Positions 54,738 through 63,785 of a stretch of 64,000 bases of DNA are shown one piece after another. Each line of letters opens with the position of its first letter. The first letter of the stretch is position 1. Both the position numbers and the translations under genes were made by a program. Location of the stretch: contig CAWIFL010000005.1 in NCBI GenBank assembly GCA_963835535.1, positions 62,001 through 126,000 of the forward strand, given 5' to 3'. Under the pieces are notes generated by a model. The model made no database searches and was not told where the DNA came from. It saw nothing but the letters and a program-made list of their open reading frames with translations. This DNA comes from Fen-1245 sp963835535. GTDB lineage: Bacteria > Gemmatimonadota > Gemmatimonadetes > Gemmatimonadales > JACORV01.

Positions 54738-54753
54738 TGGCATCGGCCTTGCC
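54738..54753 (+). promoter_or_regulatory. Sigma-54 promoter of the first minor pilin operon
   Basis: TGGCATCGGCCTTGCC has GG and GC exactly ten bases apart and fits the -24/-12 consensus. The start would be near 54764, about 29 bases before the proposed GTG of the FimT-like gene at 54793. The 217-base gap upstream is otherwise AT-richer than its surroundings. Confidence 0.7.
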
Positions 54754-54792
54754 ACTCCCAGTGTTCAAGGCAGCACCATGGAGGGTCCTTCA

Positions 54793-55362
54793 GTGAATGA
54801 TCGTCGTCGACTCAGCCGTGCGGGTTTCACCCTGATCGAGATCCTCATGGTGATCGTGATGATCGCGCTCATTGCCAGGTTCGGGCTGCCGAAGCTCAAC
54901 TGGTCGGGGTACCGGGTCAACGGGGCCGTGCGCAGCGTGGCGGGTGTGCTGGAGCGGGCGGAGCGGATGGCGATTACGAACCAGAGCAATGTCAACGTGC
55001 TGTTCGACGTGACGAACAACGCGATCAAGATTCACGAGGATCTCAACAACGACAACACCGTCCAGGCGAACGAGCGCGTTCGATCGTATCCGCTCGGTGA
55101 GGGGATCGTCTACGGCCAGGGCGGTGCGCCGACGCACCTGTACACGGGGCCGATCAGCTTCACGCGGCAGCAGAACGGGATGCTGGAGCTCATCTTCCGG
55201 CGCGACGGCAGCGCTTCGGCGAACGGCGGGTTCTACATCACGACCACGACCGCGCTCAAGTCGACCAGGCTGCAGGACGCGCGCTCGATCGAGGTCAACC
55301 AGGCGACGGGGCGGGTCTCATGGTACCAGTACAACGGATCCCAATGGATCAAGAAGTTCTGA
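54793..55362 (+). CDS. fimT: FimT/GspH-type minor pseudopilin
   Basis: This encodes 189 residues from the GTG at 54793, which has GGAGGG seven bases upstream; an ATG at 54778 would add five residues. The prepilin site is RAG, then FTLIEILMVIVMIALIARFG. The globular part has the GspH layout (AGVLERAERMAITNQSNVNV, an extended beta region with GGFYITTT, and SIEVNQATGRVSWY). FimT/GspH proteins prime pilus assembly and in some bacteria bind DNA during uptake. It is first of a V-W-X-like operon; the stop shares a base with the next ATG (TGATG). Confidence 0.85.
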   Translation: MNDRRRLSRAGFTLIEILMVIVMIALIARFGLPKLNWSGYRVNGAVRSVAGVLERAERMAITNQSNVNVLFDVTNNAIKIHEDLNNDNTVQANERVRSYPLGEGIVYGQGGAPTHLYTGPISFTRQQNGMLELIFRRDGSASANGGFYITTTTALKSTRLQDARSIEVNQATGRVSWYQYNGSQWIKKF

Positions 55363-55766
55363 TGCACGCGACCCCGAGTTCCGGCGCCGAGCGCGGCATG
55401 ACGCTCATCGAGATCATGATCGCCCTCACGATCCTGGCGGTGGTGGTGCTGGGCATGGGGCAGTTCGCGTTCAACTTCTCGCGGACGGAGCGGCAGTCCG
55501 AGGCGCGCACCGTCGCTACGAATCTCGCCGATCAGCGGCTCTCCCTGATCCGGTCCAACCCGAACTACTCCCAGATCGACTCGATCTACGGGGTGGCGGA
55601 GGCGACGATCACGGGATTCCCGGGGTACGCCAGGAGCACGAAGATCGTGCACACGGGGGGCCCGCTTCCGACCTACACGTCCGACTACAAGACGATCACG
55701 GTCACGGTGACCTCGCCGGCGCTCAAGACGCCCCTGGTGGAGACCGTCGTGGTGGCGGCGCCATGA
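55362..55766 (+). CDS. pilV: PilV-like minor pilin
   Basis: The 134-residue prepilin has leader MHATPSSGAERG, then MTLIEIMIALTILAVVVLGM: Met at +1 and Glu5, common in PilV. The rest (FSRTERQSEARTVATNLADQ, SIYGVAEATITG, ITVTVTSPALKTPLVETVVV) is a short beta-rich domain. PilV-type pilins join the priming tip complex. It overlaps both neighbours by one to four bases. Function by position in the fimT-V-W-X order. Confidence 0.85.
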   Translation: MHATPSSGAERGMTLIEIMIALTILAVVVLGMGQFAFNFSRTERQSEARTVATNLADQRLSLIRSNPNYSQIDSIYGVAEATITGFPGYARSTKIVHTGGPLPTYTSDYKTITVTVTSPALKTPLVETVVVAAP

Positions 55767-56909
55767 AGCGCGCGCGGGGCTTCACCCTCATCGAGATGCT
55801 CATCAGCCTGGTGGTCCTCAGCATCGTCATGAGTGCGGCGATCTGGTTCTTCCGGGGCGTGAGCAAGGCGGTCTCGGGCACGGCGGACCGCATGGACGCG
55901 ATGCAGAATCTGCGCTACGGGATCTCGACCCTCGATCGTGAATTGCGCAACGCCGGCGCGGGCACCACCGGGAGCCAGCCGACGCTGGTATACATCTCCC
56001 CCACGGTGGTGGTCTTCAACGCCGACATCGTCGCGAACTATGCGGGGTCGCCGACGGCGGTGAACTACGACCCAGACGTGAGCGCGAACGCGGTCAGCGC
56101 CCCCACGACCTCGCAGAAGTTCCTGATCCCCGGGACTTCCATACTGTACCCCGACTCGACCTACCGGACGACCGGCGGCGACCTTTCGCCGGCCGAGACA
56201 ATCGCGTACTGGGTGACGGCGGACACCTCGACGGGCGCCGCTGCCGGTACCTACGCGCTGATGCGGCAGGTGAACAACAACGCCGCCGACATCGTGGCGC
56301 GGAACCTCCTGCCGTTCCCGGGCCAGCCGTTCTTCAGCTGGCTGCAGACGGACACGAGCGGCAACCTCTTCACGGTGGCCAGCCGCCAACCTGCCAATGC
56401 GCCACAGCGTGCCGATCCACGGCGCGCTCGGGGATACCGGCGTCGCGTCCCGGATCGATTCGATCCGGGCGGTGCAGGTGAACTTCTACGCCTCCAACGG
56501 GCTGACGGGCACACAGCAGGTGCTCCGGGCGCTGGCGACGACCATCCGGATTCCGAACGCCGGCCTGGCGACGCAGCGCTCGTGCGGCGATCAGCCGCTG
56601 TTCGGCAAGACGGTCACGGCGACGTTCACCGGGACGGACACGGTGCCGGTGATCAGCGTGAGCTGGGCAAAAGCCACCGACGAGGCGGGGGGCCAGCTGG
56701 ACGTGGAGAAGTACCTCGTCTACCGGCGCACCGCGGCGGGCACGTTTGGCGGGGCGCTCAACGAGGTGGCGGCGGGGCAGGCGAGCTACACCTACAAGGA
56801 CGGGGCGGTGCTGAACGACAGCACCTACTACTACCAGGTGACGGCGGTGGACTGCACGCCGCTGGAGTCCACGCCGTCGGCCAGCGGTGCCGTAACGGTG
56901 CCACATTGA
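55763..56909 (+). CDS. pilW: PilW-like minor pilin with a C-terminal fibronectin type III domain, one frameshift
   Basis: Joined frames give about 381 residues. The leader MKRARG is followed by FTLIEMLISLVVLSIVMSAA and a long PilW-type domain (LRYGISTLDRELRNAGAGTT). After the break comes MRHSVPIHGALGDTGVASRI with SIRAVQVNFYASNG. Then an FN3-like module: VPVISVSWAKATDEAGG, VEKYLVYRRTAAG, and DSTYYYQVTAVDCTPLESTP. One extra C near 56386 breaks the frame; removing it joins SRN to LPMRHSVPIHG. FN3 modules are often adhesive, so this subunit may expose a binding domain at the pilus tip. It overlaps pilV by ATGA. Confidence 0.8.
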
Positions 56910-56923
56910 GCGGAGAGGCCCAG

Positions 56924-58868
56924 ATGCGAACGACACGGAATTCCGACGAGCGCGGCATGGCGCTGGTACTGGTGATGCTGATCACCGTCGCCGCAGCCGC
57001 CCTGGTCGCCGGAGCGATCTTCCTGACCAGCAGCTCGTACCTCATCTCGAAGGGGCAGGAGCGGTCGGTGGACATGCGCAACGCCGCCGACGCCGGCATC
57101 GAGGTCGGGCGCTCGGTCCTGAACGGCAACTCGGCGCTCCTGCCCGACAGCGGGTACACGACCTACCAGTCGAACACGCCGGTGTACGACGCCAGCGGCA
57201 ATCTGATGCCCGGGGTCACGCGAAGCATCTACTACGGCCCGACGGGCAACTCGACCGGACAGTACGGGATCTTCGCGAGCATCCTGTCGGTCATCACCGA
57301 CAACACCGGCGCCGTGGTGGTCAGGCGCGGCGAGCTGGCGCAGGAGTCGTTCGCCCAGTTCGCGTACTACACCGACAACGAGGGCTCGGGGATCTGCTTC
57401 GGCAACAGCGACCAGATCTGGGGCCCGATGCACTCGAACGACGACGTCTGCATCTATTCCAGCGGGGCGCACTTCCACAGCACTGTTGAGATCTCGGGCA
57501 CGATGACCGGGGCGAGCTACGGGACGTTCGACAAGGGATACATCGCAGCACGGCGCGGTGGTCCCGCTGCCGACGGTGGCCACGCTCTCCAAGCTCTCGA
57601 CCCAGGCCACGCAAGGAGGGATGAACTTCACGGCGCCCTCGGGGGGCAGCACCACGCAGTCCCGGCTGCGGATCGAGTTCCTCGCCCTGGATCAGGCGGG
57701 CACCGGCCGGGTGACGGATCCGAGCGACGGGTTCTTCCGCGTCTACATCGACACCAGCACCTCGTCGTCGGCGATCGGGTACGCGACCGGCACCGCTCCC
57801 TCCACCGCCAACCAGGGCCTCAACTGCGGCGACTACCACGTGAACACGGTCAGTGGGGTCACGGACACTACGTTCTACACGGCCTGGGATCATTACACGC
57901 CGCTCGCCCTCACCTCCTATGCGCTCCCCGGGACGGCCGCCGGAGGCGGCGGCACGGAGGCGAGCAGTAACACCTCCACCAACCGCAGCAACGCCGCGAC
58001 GTACTCGCTGCAGCGGGCCACGTCGCACTGCTTCCTGGGCGGCGACGACCATCTCAACGTGGACACGGTCAGGACGGGCGGCAATCTGCGGTACATCAAC
58101 CGGTTCAAGGCCGCGGACAAGTACGGCTACTGGGTCAAGTACACGTCCACACCGGACACGTCCATCATCTCCGCCTTGAAGCGTTCCGTGTCGCGCGCCG
58201 TGGACACGACGCTGGCGACGCGCCAGACCGAGGCCCAGTACTTGTGGCCGCTGGCCCGCGTCTTCAACCCGAACTCCAAGGGCGTGATCTACGTCACCGG
58301 GAACGTGGTGGTGAGCGGCGTGGTGCAGGGCCAGGTCACGCTGGCCGCCAGCGGCAATGTCATGATCGCGGACGACCTGAAGTACGCGATCCCGCCGCAA
58401 TCCGTGCAGTGCGTGGGCGCCGACATGCTGGGCCTGCTGGCGGCGGACTCCATCTACATGTCGGACAACGTCATCAATACGCCGCAGCAGTGGGGTTCCA
58501 GCAGCTCCTACAAGATCTACGGCTACACGACGACGGGAAAATACCTCCAGGGAGTGCTGCTCACCCTGAAATCGTTCAGCGTGGAGAACTACGACTCCGG
58601 CCCGACCTCGGCCGAGGCGTGCGGCAGCACGTCCGCGGGGCACGGCTGCCTGTTCCTGACGGGGGGCATCATCCAGGGCACGCGCGGCGCCGTAGGCACC
58701 ACGTCCGGCTCCGGGTACATCAAGCAGTATTCGTACGACGAGTGCGAGTACCAGACGCCGCCGCCGTACTTCCCGACGACGGGCCGCTTCTACCGGAACC
58801 GGTACTATGAGCTCGATCCGGTGAACTTCACCGTGTCCGGCTTCTTCGCCAGTTTGAATCCGAAGTAG
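56924..58868 (+). CDS. pilX: Large PilX-like minor pilin/tip protein, one frameshift
   Basis: About 647 residues in two frames. The N-terminus (RGMALVLVMLITVAAAALVA) is a PilX-type helix without Glu5, followed by RNAADAGIEVGRSVLNGNSA. The remainder is a long Ser/Thr/Gly-rich extracellular region with WGPMHSNDDVCIYSSGAHFH, KGVIYVTGNVVVSGVVQG, MIADDLKYAIPPQSV and several Cys, similar to the DUF4900-type passenger found in some PilX-like proteins. It is three times longer than ordinary PilX. The frame breaks near 57545, where removing one base joins KGYI to QHGAVVPLP. It probably presents an adhesive domain at the pilus tip. Confidence 0.75.
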
Positions 58869-58994
58869 GAGTCAGAGTCAGCAGGAGTGCGCGACCGGCG
58901 CCGCCGTGGGGGCGGCGCCGGGCTGCCGAGGTTCGCTCCGCGCCGCAACGCTCCGGCACCACCCGCGACATCCGCCGGCCCCATCCTCCCCCGC

Positions 58995-59342
58995 GTGCAC
59001 GCGCGGGGTTTCACCCTGGTCGAGCTGGTCCTGGCCGTCGCACTGCTGGCGGTTGGTGTGCTCGCGGTGGCCGCCAGCGCGGTGCCGCTCGGGCGGCTGG
59101 TGCGCCGGGGTGATGCCCGGGTAGCCGCGGCCGCGGCGGCCGGCGCCGAGATCGAGGCCGTGCGCGCCGCGGGCTGCTCCGCTCCGGCGAGCGGCGTCGC
59201 GTCCGCCGGCCAGGGGCTCCGCATCACGTGGACGGTCACCGGAGGCGGCGCCCTGCAGGAACTGACCGTGGTGGCGGCCTACCCGTGGGGGCCGCTCGCG
59301 CGGAGCGACACGTTCAGGACTGCCGTCGCATGCGCGCGCTGA
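58995..59342 (+). CDS. PilV/GspI-like minor pilin, second set
   Basis: This encodes 115 residues from the GTG at 58995 (leader MHARG), then FTLVELVLAVALLAVGVLAV with Glu5. A GTG at 58887 would give a 41-residue Arg/Pro-rich leader, less likely. The mature domain is Ala-rich with ITWTVTGGGALQELTVVAAY and two Cys. Length and pattern fit PilV/GspI. It starts a second V-W-X-like set about 126 bases after the first ends, and overlaps the next gene by 13 bases. Confidence 0.75.
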   Translation: MHARGFTLVELVLAVALLAVGVLAVAASAVPLGRLVRRGDARVAAAAAAGAEIEAVRAAGCSAPASGVASAGQGLRITWTVTGGGALQELTVVAAYPWGPLARSDTFRTAVACAR

Positions 59343-60196
59343 ACCGCCGATGCCCGTCCCCCGGATACACGCTCGTCGAGTTGATCGTCGCGCTGGTGCT
59401 CGGGATGGTGGTGCTCGGGGCCGCAGGCCAGGTCTTCGTCGCGACCCAACGCTTCTTCCGCCTTCAGACGTCGGCGCTGGAGGTGCACGAAGGCCTGCGT
59501 GCGGCGACGCAGATCCTGACGGCCGAGCTCCGGGAGCTGGATCCCTCGGGCGGGGACATCGTCGCCCTCGGCTCCGATTCGATCTCCATCCGGGCGACGC
59601 GCGGTGTCGAGTTCGTGTGCGCGCCTCCCGACGCATCCGCCGGCAGGATCGTCGTGCGGAGCGGCCTCGGCTCGGGCTATCGCGCCGTGGATCCCGCGCG
59701 CGACCGCGCCGTCGTCTTTCGCGACGGCGACGGCGCGACGGAGGACGACGACGCCTGGCTCGATCTCGGGATTGCATCGGCCGGCGGGGCGGCGATCTGC
59801 TCGGACGGCGCCGCGGCTGCTGAGTTGAGGCTGGTCGGCGCCATCGGCGCGCTGGACTCCGTCGGCATCGGCGCCCCGGTTCGCTGGTACGAGCGGGCGG
59901 TGTACCGGCTGTACGCGGACGAGACCGGAGCCTGGTGGCTGGGCGTGCGGGGCTGGTCCGGCGGCGCCTGGGCGGCGATCTCGCCGGTGGCGGGTCCGAT
60001 GCGGCATCCCTCGGGGCTGGAGCTCCGATACTACGACACGAGCGGCGCGGCGACCCTGGACCCCGGCCGGGTGGCGAGGATCGCCCTCGTGGTGCGCGGC
60101 GTGGGCAGTGCGCTGCTTCAGGAGATGCGCGGGAGGCAGGTGCACTGGTCCGATTCCCTGGCCACGCTGGTCGTTCCGCGCAACGGCCGGCGATGA
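59330..60196 (+). CDS. PilW-like minor pilin, second set
   Basis: The 288-residue prepilin has leader MRALNRRCPSPG, then YTLVELIVALVLGMVVLGAA (Tyr +1, Glu5). EGLRAATQILTAELRELDPS is the typical PilW N-terminal region, with later strands VRWYERAVYRLYADETGAWW and LELRYYDTSGA. It lacks the FN3 module of the first set. The ATG overlaps the end of the preceding pilin gene; the stop overlaps the next ATG. Confidence 0.82.
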   Translation: MRALNRRCPSPGYTLVELIVALVLGMVVLGAAGQVFVATQRFFRLQTSALEVHEGLRAATQILTAELRELDPSGGDIVALGSDSISIRATRGVEFVCAPPDASAGRIVVRSGLGSGYRAVDPARDRAVVFRDGDGATEDDDAWLDLGIASAGGAAICSDGAAAAELRLVGAIGALDSVGIGAPVRWYERAVYRLYADETGAWWLGVRGWSGGAWAAISPVAGPMRHPSGLELRYYDTSGAATLDPGRVARIALVVRGVGSALLQEMRGRQVHWSDSLATLVVPRNGRR

Positions 60197-61239
60197 GCCG
60201 GGTGGGGGCGGGGACCCGGCACCGCGAGCGCGGAATCGCCCTGGCCGCGGCGGTCTTCGCCCTGGTCGCGCTCGCCGCGCTGCTGGCCGGCCTGTGGTTC
60301 GCGGCGCTTCAGGAATACCGAATCGGCGCGAACGTCGTCACCGACCGCCAGGCGTTCGACGCCGCGCAGGCCGGCCTCGATGCGGCGCTGTCCGGATGGA
60401 GCCCGGGTACGCTGAACCGTCTGGCCGTGAACGACTCGGCACCGTTCTCGGGCACCCTGGCCGGAGGCGAGTCCTACTCCGGCATCGTCGTGCGCCTCGG
60501 TCCGTGGCTCTTCCTCGTCCGGTGCACCGGCGCCGACGCGCACAGCTCGTCCCGGAGGACACTGGCGACCGTGGCCCGGGTATCCCCGCTGCGGGTCGGC
60601 ATCGAAGCCGCGCTCATCGCGTCCGGCGCCGTGCGGCTGGGCGCCGGCTCGGACGTGGACGCTCTGGCGGCGGATCCGGGCGGCTCGTGCGCGGCCGCGG
60701 CGCCGGCGGCGGGCGTCGTTCTGGGCGACGGCGCCGCCCTCGACCTGTCGGAGTGCGCGGGCGAGAGCTGCGTGCGCGGCGGCCCCGCCGCCGGCGTGGA
60801 CACGGCGCTCCGGAATGCGGCCGTGCCGCTGCTCGGGGAGAGCGGCTGGGCCGCTCTGGCGGCGGTGGCGGAAACGATAGGCCCCGACGGCGTCCCGCCG
60901 GCCGGCTCGCAGGTCTGGCTCGCTCCGGGCAACCTCAGCCTGGCCGCGGGAGTCCCGGCTGGACCGGTCGTTCTGCTGGTGCGGGGGGATCTGGTGGTGC
61001 AATCCGGAGCCCAGCTGACCGGCATCGTGGTGGTGCGGGGAAGGCTGATCATGCGAGGCGCCGGCGGCACCATCCGGGGATCGGTGCTCGTCGGGAGCGC
61101 CGATCTCGCGGCGCTCAGCGGTGCCCGGGCCAGCCTCGTCTATTCAGGCTGTGCCGTCCGGCAGGCGCTGGCGGCCGCGGCGCCCGCGCGGCCGCTGCGG
61201 GAGCGGTCGTGGACGGCTCTCTATCCCGATGCCCCGTGA
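60193..61239 (+). CDS. PilX-like minor pilin, second set
   Basis: The 348-residue protein begins MSRVGAGTRHRERG, then IALAAAVFALVALAALLAGL, a PilX-type helix lacking Glu5, followed by RQAFDAAQAGLDAALSG. The C-terminal half has repeated short beta strands (GPVVLLVRGDLVVQSGAQLT, IVVVRGRLIMRGAGG, GSVLVGSADLAALSG) like a small beta-helix, the same idea as the longer first-set protein. It ends just before a hairpin terminator. Confidence 0.75.
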   Translation: MSRVGAGTRHRERGIALAAAVFALVALAALLAGLWFAALQEYRIGANVVTDRQAFDAAQAGLDAALSGWSPGTLNRLAVNDSAPFSGTLAGGESYSGIVVRLGPWLFLVRCTGADAHSSSRRTLATVARVSPLRVGIEAALIASGAVRLGAGSDVDALAADPGGSCAAAAPAAGVVLGDGAALDLSECAGESCVRGGPAAGVDTALRNAAVPLLGESGWAALAAVAETIGPDGVPPAGSQVWLAPGNLSLAAGVPAGPVVLLVRGDLVVQSGAQLTGIVVVRGRLIMRGAGGTIRGSVLVGSADLAALSGARASLVYSGCAVRQALAAAAPARPLRERSWTALYPDAP

Positions 61240-61242
61240 CGT

Positions 61243-61265
61243 AAGTCGCTAACCGAGAGCGACTT
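61243..61265 (+). terminator. Hairpin after the second minor pilin set
   Basis: AAGTCGCT (61243-61250) pairs with AGCGACTT (61258-61265); a short T-containing tail (TTCG) follows. It lies three bases after the stop codon at 61239 and before the pilM promoter. Confidence 0.55.
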
Positions 61266-61287
61266 TCGCCACTTGGCCTCAAGTATC

Positions 61288-61317
61288 TTGACAAATCGCG
61301 GCAGGCAACGCTATCCT
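61288..61317 (+). promoter_or_regulatory. Sigma-70-type promoter for pilMNOP
   Basis: Consensus TTGACA (61288-61293), an 18-base spacer and TATCCT (61312-61317) precede the pilM ATG at 61368. The leader would be about 45 bases. Confidence 0.7.
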
Positions 61318-61367
61318 AGTACGCCCACGACCTGTATTTTGGCTATCTTCTTTCACCCTAAACAGAT

Positions 61368-62408
61368 ATGGCTCCCTTCGGTCGGAAGAAGCGGACGGTA
61401 GGGCTGGATATCGGCAGCGGCTTGATCAAGCTGGTGGTCATTGACCACGGCAAGACCCAGCCGGAGCTGGTTAAGGTCGCGATTACGCCCGTTCTGGCCG
61501 ACGCCATCGTCGAGGGTGAGGTGATGGACCCCGGGATCGTGGCGGATGCGATCCGCGGGTTGTTCGTGACGGCCGCCCTGAAGCAGAAGGGGGTCGTGAC
61601 GGCGGTCGGGGGCCGCGACGTGATCGTCAAGAAGATCCAGATGGACCGGATGAAGGAATCGGACGCGCGCGAGGTCATCCGCTGGGAGGCGGAACAGCAC
61701 GTGCCCTTCGACATGGAGAACGTGGAGCTGGATTTCCAGATCCTCGATCCCGAGGGCGAGGGGCTGCAGATGAACGTGCTGCTGGTCGCGGCGAAGCGGG
61801 AGCTGGTGGAGAACAAGGTGTCCCTGCTCACCGACGCGGGGCTGTCGCCCGAGATCATTGACGTGGATGCGTTCGCCCTGCACAACGCGTTCGAGCTCAA
61901 CTATCCCGACGAGCAGACCGGGATGGTCGGACTGCTGAACATCGGGCACGAGGTGACGAACATCAACATCCTCGAGGATGGGGTGCCGATCCTGACGCGC
62001 GATCTGGCGATCGGGACGCGGCGCTTCCGCGAGGATCTGCAGCGCGAGCGGGGGATGACGGCGGAGGATGCGGACAGGCTGCTGCAGGCGCCCGATGCCG
62101 ATCCGAACGTGACGCCGTACGTGGAGAGCCGGGGCGAGGAGATGGCGGTGGGGATCGAGCGGGCGGCGGCGTTCCTCCAGACGGCGAGCAAGACCGGGTT
62201 GGCGATCGGCAAGATCTACATGTCCGGCGGCGGCTCGCGGATTCCGGGCCTGGGAGCGGTGCTCGCCGAGAAGCTGCGGCTGCCGGTGGAGAAGGCGGAT
62301 CCGCTCAAGAACCTGGCGGTGAAGGAAGGGGTGTTCGATACGCTCGCGGTCGAGGAAGTGGCCCCGCTGCTCATGCTGCCGGTCGGCCTGGCAGTGCGGG
62401 CGGAGTAG
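61368..62408 (+). CDS. pilM: Type IV pilus alignment protein PilM
   Basis: The 346-residue actin-like ATPase has TVGLDIGSGLIKLVVID (phosphate-1), GMVGLLNIGHEVTNINIL (phosphate-2) and MSGGGSRIPGLGAVLAEKL (adenosine motif), plus the DAREVIRWEAEQHVPFDMEN block typical of PilM. It binds the cytoplasmic tail of PilN and links the PilNO ring to the motor. The ATG follows a good promoter; pilN begins 21 bases after the stop. Confidence 0.95.
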   Translation: MAPFGRKKRTVGLDIGSGLIKLVVIDHGKTQPELVKVAITPVLADAIVEGEVMDPGIVADAIRGLFVTAALKQKGVVTAVGGRDVIVKKIQMDRMKESDAREVIRWEAEQHVPFDMENVELDFQILDPEGEGLQMNVLLVAAKRELVENKVSLLTDAGLSPEIIDVDAFALHNAFELNYPDEQTGMVGLLNIGHEVTNINILEDGVPILTRDLAIGTRRFREDLQRERGMTAEDADRLLQAPDADPNVTPYVESRGEEMAVGIERAAAFLQTASKTGLAIGKIYMSGGGSRIPGLGAVLAEKLRLPVEKADPLKNLAVKEGVFDTLAVEEVAPLLMLPVGLAVRAE

Positions 62409-62429
62409 GGCGGGGGCGGCCGAGTCTCC

Positions 62430-63122
62430 ATGATCGAGATCAACCTCCTTCCGGGCGGGAAGCACAAGCGCACCGGCAAGGGCGCCGGCTTGGCCATTCC
62501 CGACATCGGCGCGCTGCTCGCGCAGATCAAGGACCCGTGGCTCGTGGCGGCGATCGCCGCGTGGGTCCTGGTGATCGCCGGGGCGGTGGGGCTGTACGTG
62601 CCGCGGGCGCGGCAGACGCAGGCGCTCGAGCCGAAGCTCGAGGCGGCGAAGCGGGACAGCGTCCGCTACTCGAGCATCCTCACGCGGAAAGCGCAGCTGA
62701 AGCGGCGGGAGGACTCGCTGCTGGCGGAGATCGAGGTGATTCGGGACATCGACCGCGACCGGTACGTCTGGCCACACATCCTGGATGCCATGGCCAAGGC
62801 GCTGCCGCCGTTCCTGTGGCTCGACGATGTCGCGTCGCGGGGCGGGGAGGACAGCGATTCGGGCAGCACCACGCTGACCATCCTGGGCAAGACGGCGGAT
62901 CCCCAGGCGCTCACGCGGTTCATGCGCAATCTGGAGGAGTCCCCGTTCATCGAGGGTGTGCAGATCGTGTCGAGCGCGCTGGTGGCCGTGCAGGGACATG
63001 ACGTCACGAGCTTCAGCCTCACGGCGCGTTACCAGCCGCCGGCGCCGAGCCTCCTGACGATGGAGCCGCTGGAGGCGTCGGTGGTGCAGGGCGTCCGCAG
63101 CGGCGGCGGAGCGAGGCGCTAG
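62430..63122 (+). CDS. pilN: Type IV pilus alignment protein PilN
   Basis: The 230-residue protein begins IEINLLPGGKHKRTG, the INLLP motif that docks in PilM. One helix (WLVAAIAAWVLVIAGAVGLY, about residues 37-56), a coiled-coil stretch (SSILTRKAQLKRREDSLLAE) and a ferredoxin-like domain follow (HILDAMAKALPPFLWLDDVA, LTRFMRNLEESPFIEGVQIV). About 35 additional residues lie before the N-terminal helix compared with short PilN forms. It pairs with PilO. Three bases separate its stop from pilO. Confidence 0.93.
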   Translation: MIEINLLPGGKHKRTGKGAGLAIPDIGALLAQIKDPWLVAAIAAWVLVIAGAVGLYVPRARQTQALEPKLEAAKRDSVRYSSILTRKAQLKRREDSLLAEIEVIRDIDRDRYVWPHILDAMAKALPPFLWLDDVASRGGEDSDSGSTTLTILGKTADPQALTRFMRNLEESPFIEGVQIVSSALVAVQGHDVTSFSLTARYQPPAPSLLTMEPLEASVVQGVRSGGGARR

Positions 63123-63125
63123 GCG

Positions 63126-63785
63126 ATGGCGGCCTTCCCTCCCCAGGACCGACGCAGCCAGATGGAGCTGCTCGCCGCCGTGGTGGCCCTGGTCATCGGC
63201 TACTTCGGGTACGCGGGCTTTTCGATGGTGGGCCTGACGGGCTACAAGCCGCTGGGCATACATCGCGATTCCGTGCAGACGGAACTCGACACGATCACGG
63301 CGCAGGTGACCCGGGCCAAGCGCGACGTCGCGGGCGGCGCGCTCGAGAAGCTCGATCAGCGGCTCGCCGAGTTCGGCGCGAGCCTCCAGCTGATGCGCCA
63401 GCTCGTGCCGGCGCGGTCGGAGGTTCCGAACCTGCTCGACGACATCACCAGCCGCGCGAAGATGCGGGGGACGACGTTCGCGGGATTCCAGCCGCAGGCG
63501 GTGGAGTCCGGGACGCCGTACGACATCCAGCGCTACCGGCTCACGGTCTCCGGCCAGTACGATGCGGTGGCGGAGTTCCTGACGGACATCGCGAGCCTGC
63601 CGCGGATCATCGTGGCGTACGATCTCCATCTTGCCCGGGTGCAGGGTCCGGCGGCCGACACGACGCAGAACGTGGCGCAGCTCCAGGCGACGTTCGCGAT
63701 CCGCACCTTCGTCAAGCAGATGCTGGACACGACGGCGGCGCCCCCGTCGCGGCCCGGGGCGGCGAAGAGGGCGGGCGATGAATAG
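63126..63785 (+). CDS. pilO: Type IV pilus alignment protein PilO
   Basis: The 219-residue protein has one N-terminal helix (MELLAAVVALVIGYFGYAGF), a coiled coil (DTITAQVTRAKRDVAGG, LEKLDQRLAEFGASLQLMRQ) and the ferredoxin-like domain (VPNLLDDITSRAKMRGTTFA, YRLTVSGQYDAVAEFLTDIA, PRIIVAYDLHLARV). It forms the periplasmic heterodimer with PilN. The stop overlaps the next gene by eight bases. Confidence 0.93.
   Translation: MAAFPPQDRRSQMELLAAVVALVIGYFGYAGFSMVGLTGYKPLGIHRDSVQTELDTITAQVTRAKRDVAGGALEKLDQRLAEFGASLQLMRQLVPARSEVPNLLDDITSRAKMRGTTFAGFQPQAVESGTPYDIQRYRLTVSGQYDAVAEFLTDIASLPRIIVAYDLHLARVQGPAADTTQNVAQLQATFAIRTFVKQMLDTTAAPPSRPGAAKRAGDE

Noticed and set aside
56924..58868. Calling the long PilX-like protein PilY1
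   Set aside because: It has an N-terminal pilin-like helix, lacks a recognisable VWA or PilY1 beta-propeller, and sits in the PilX position.
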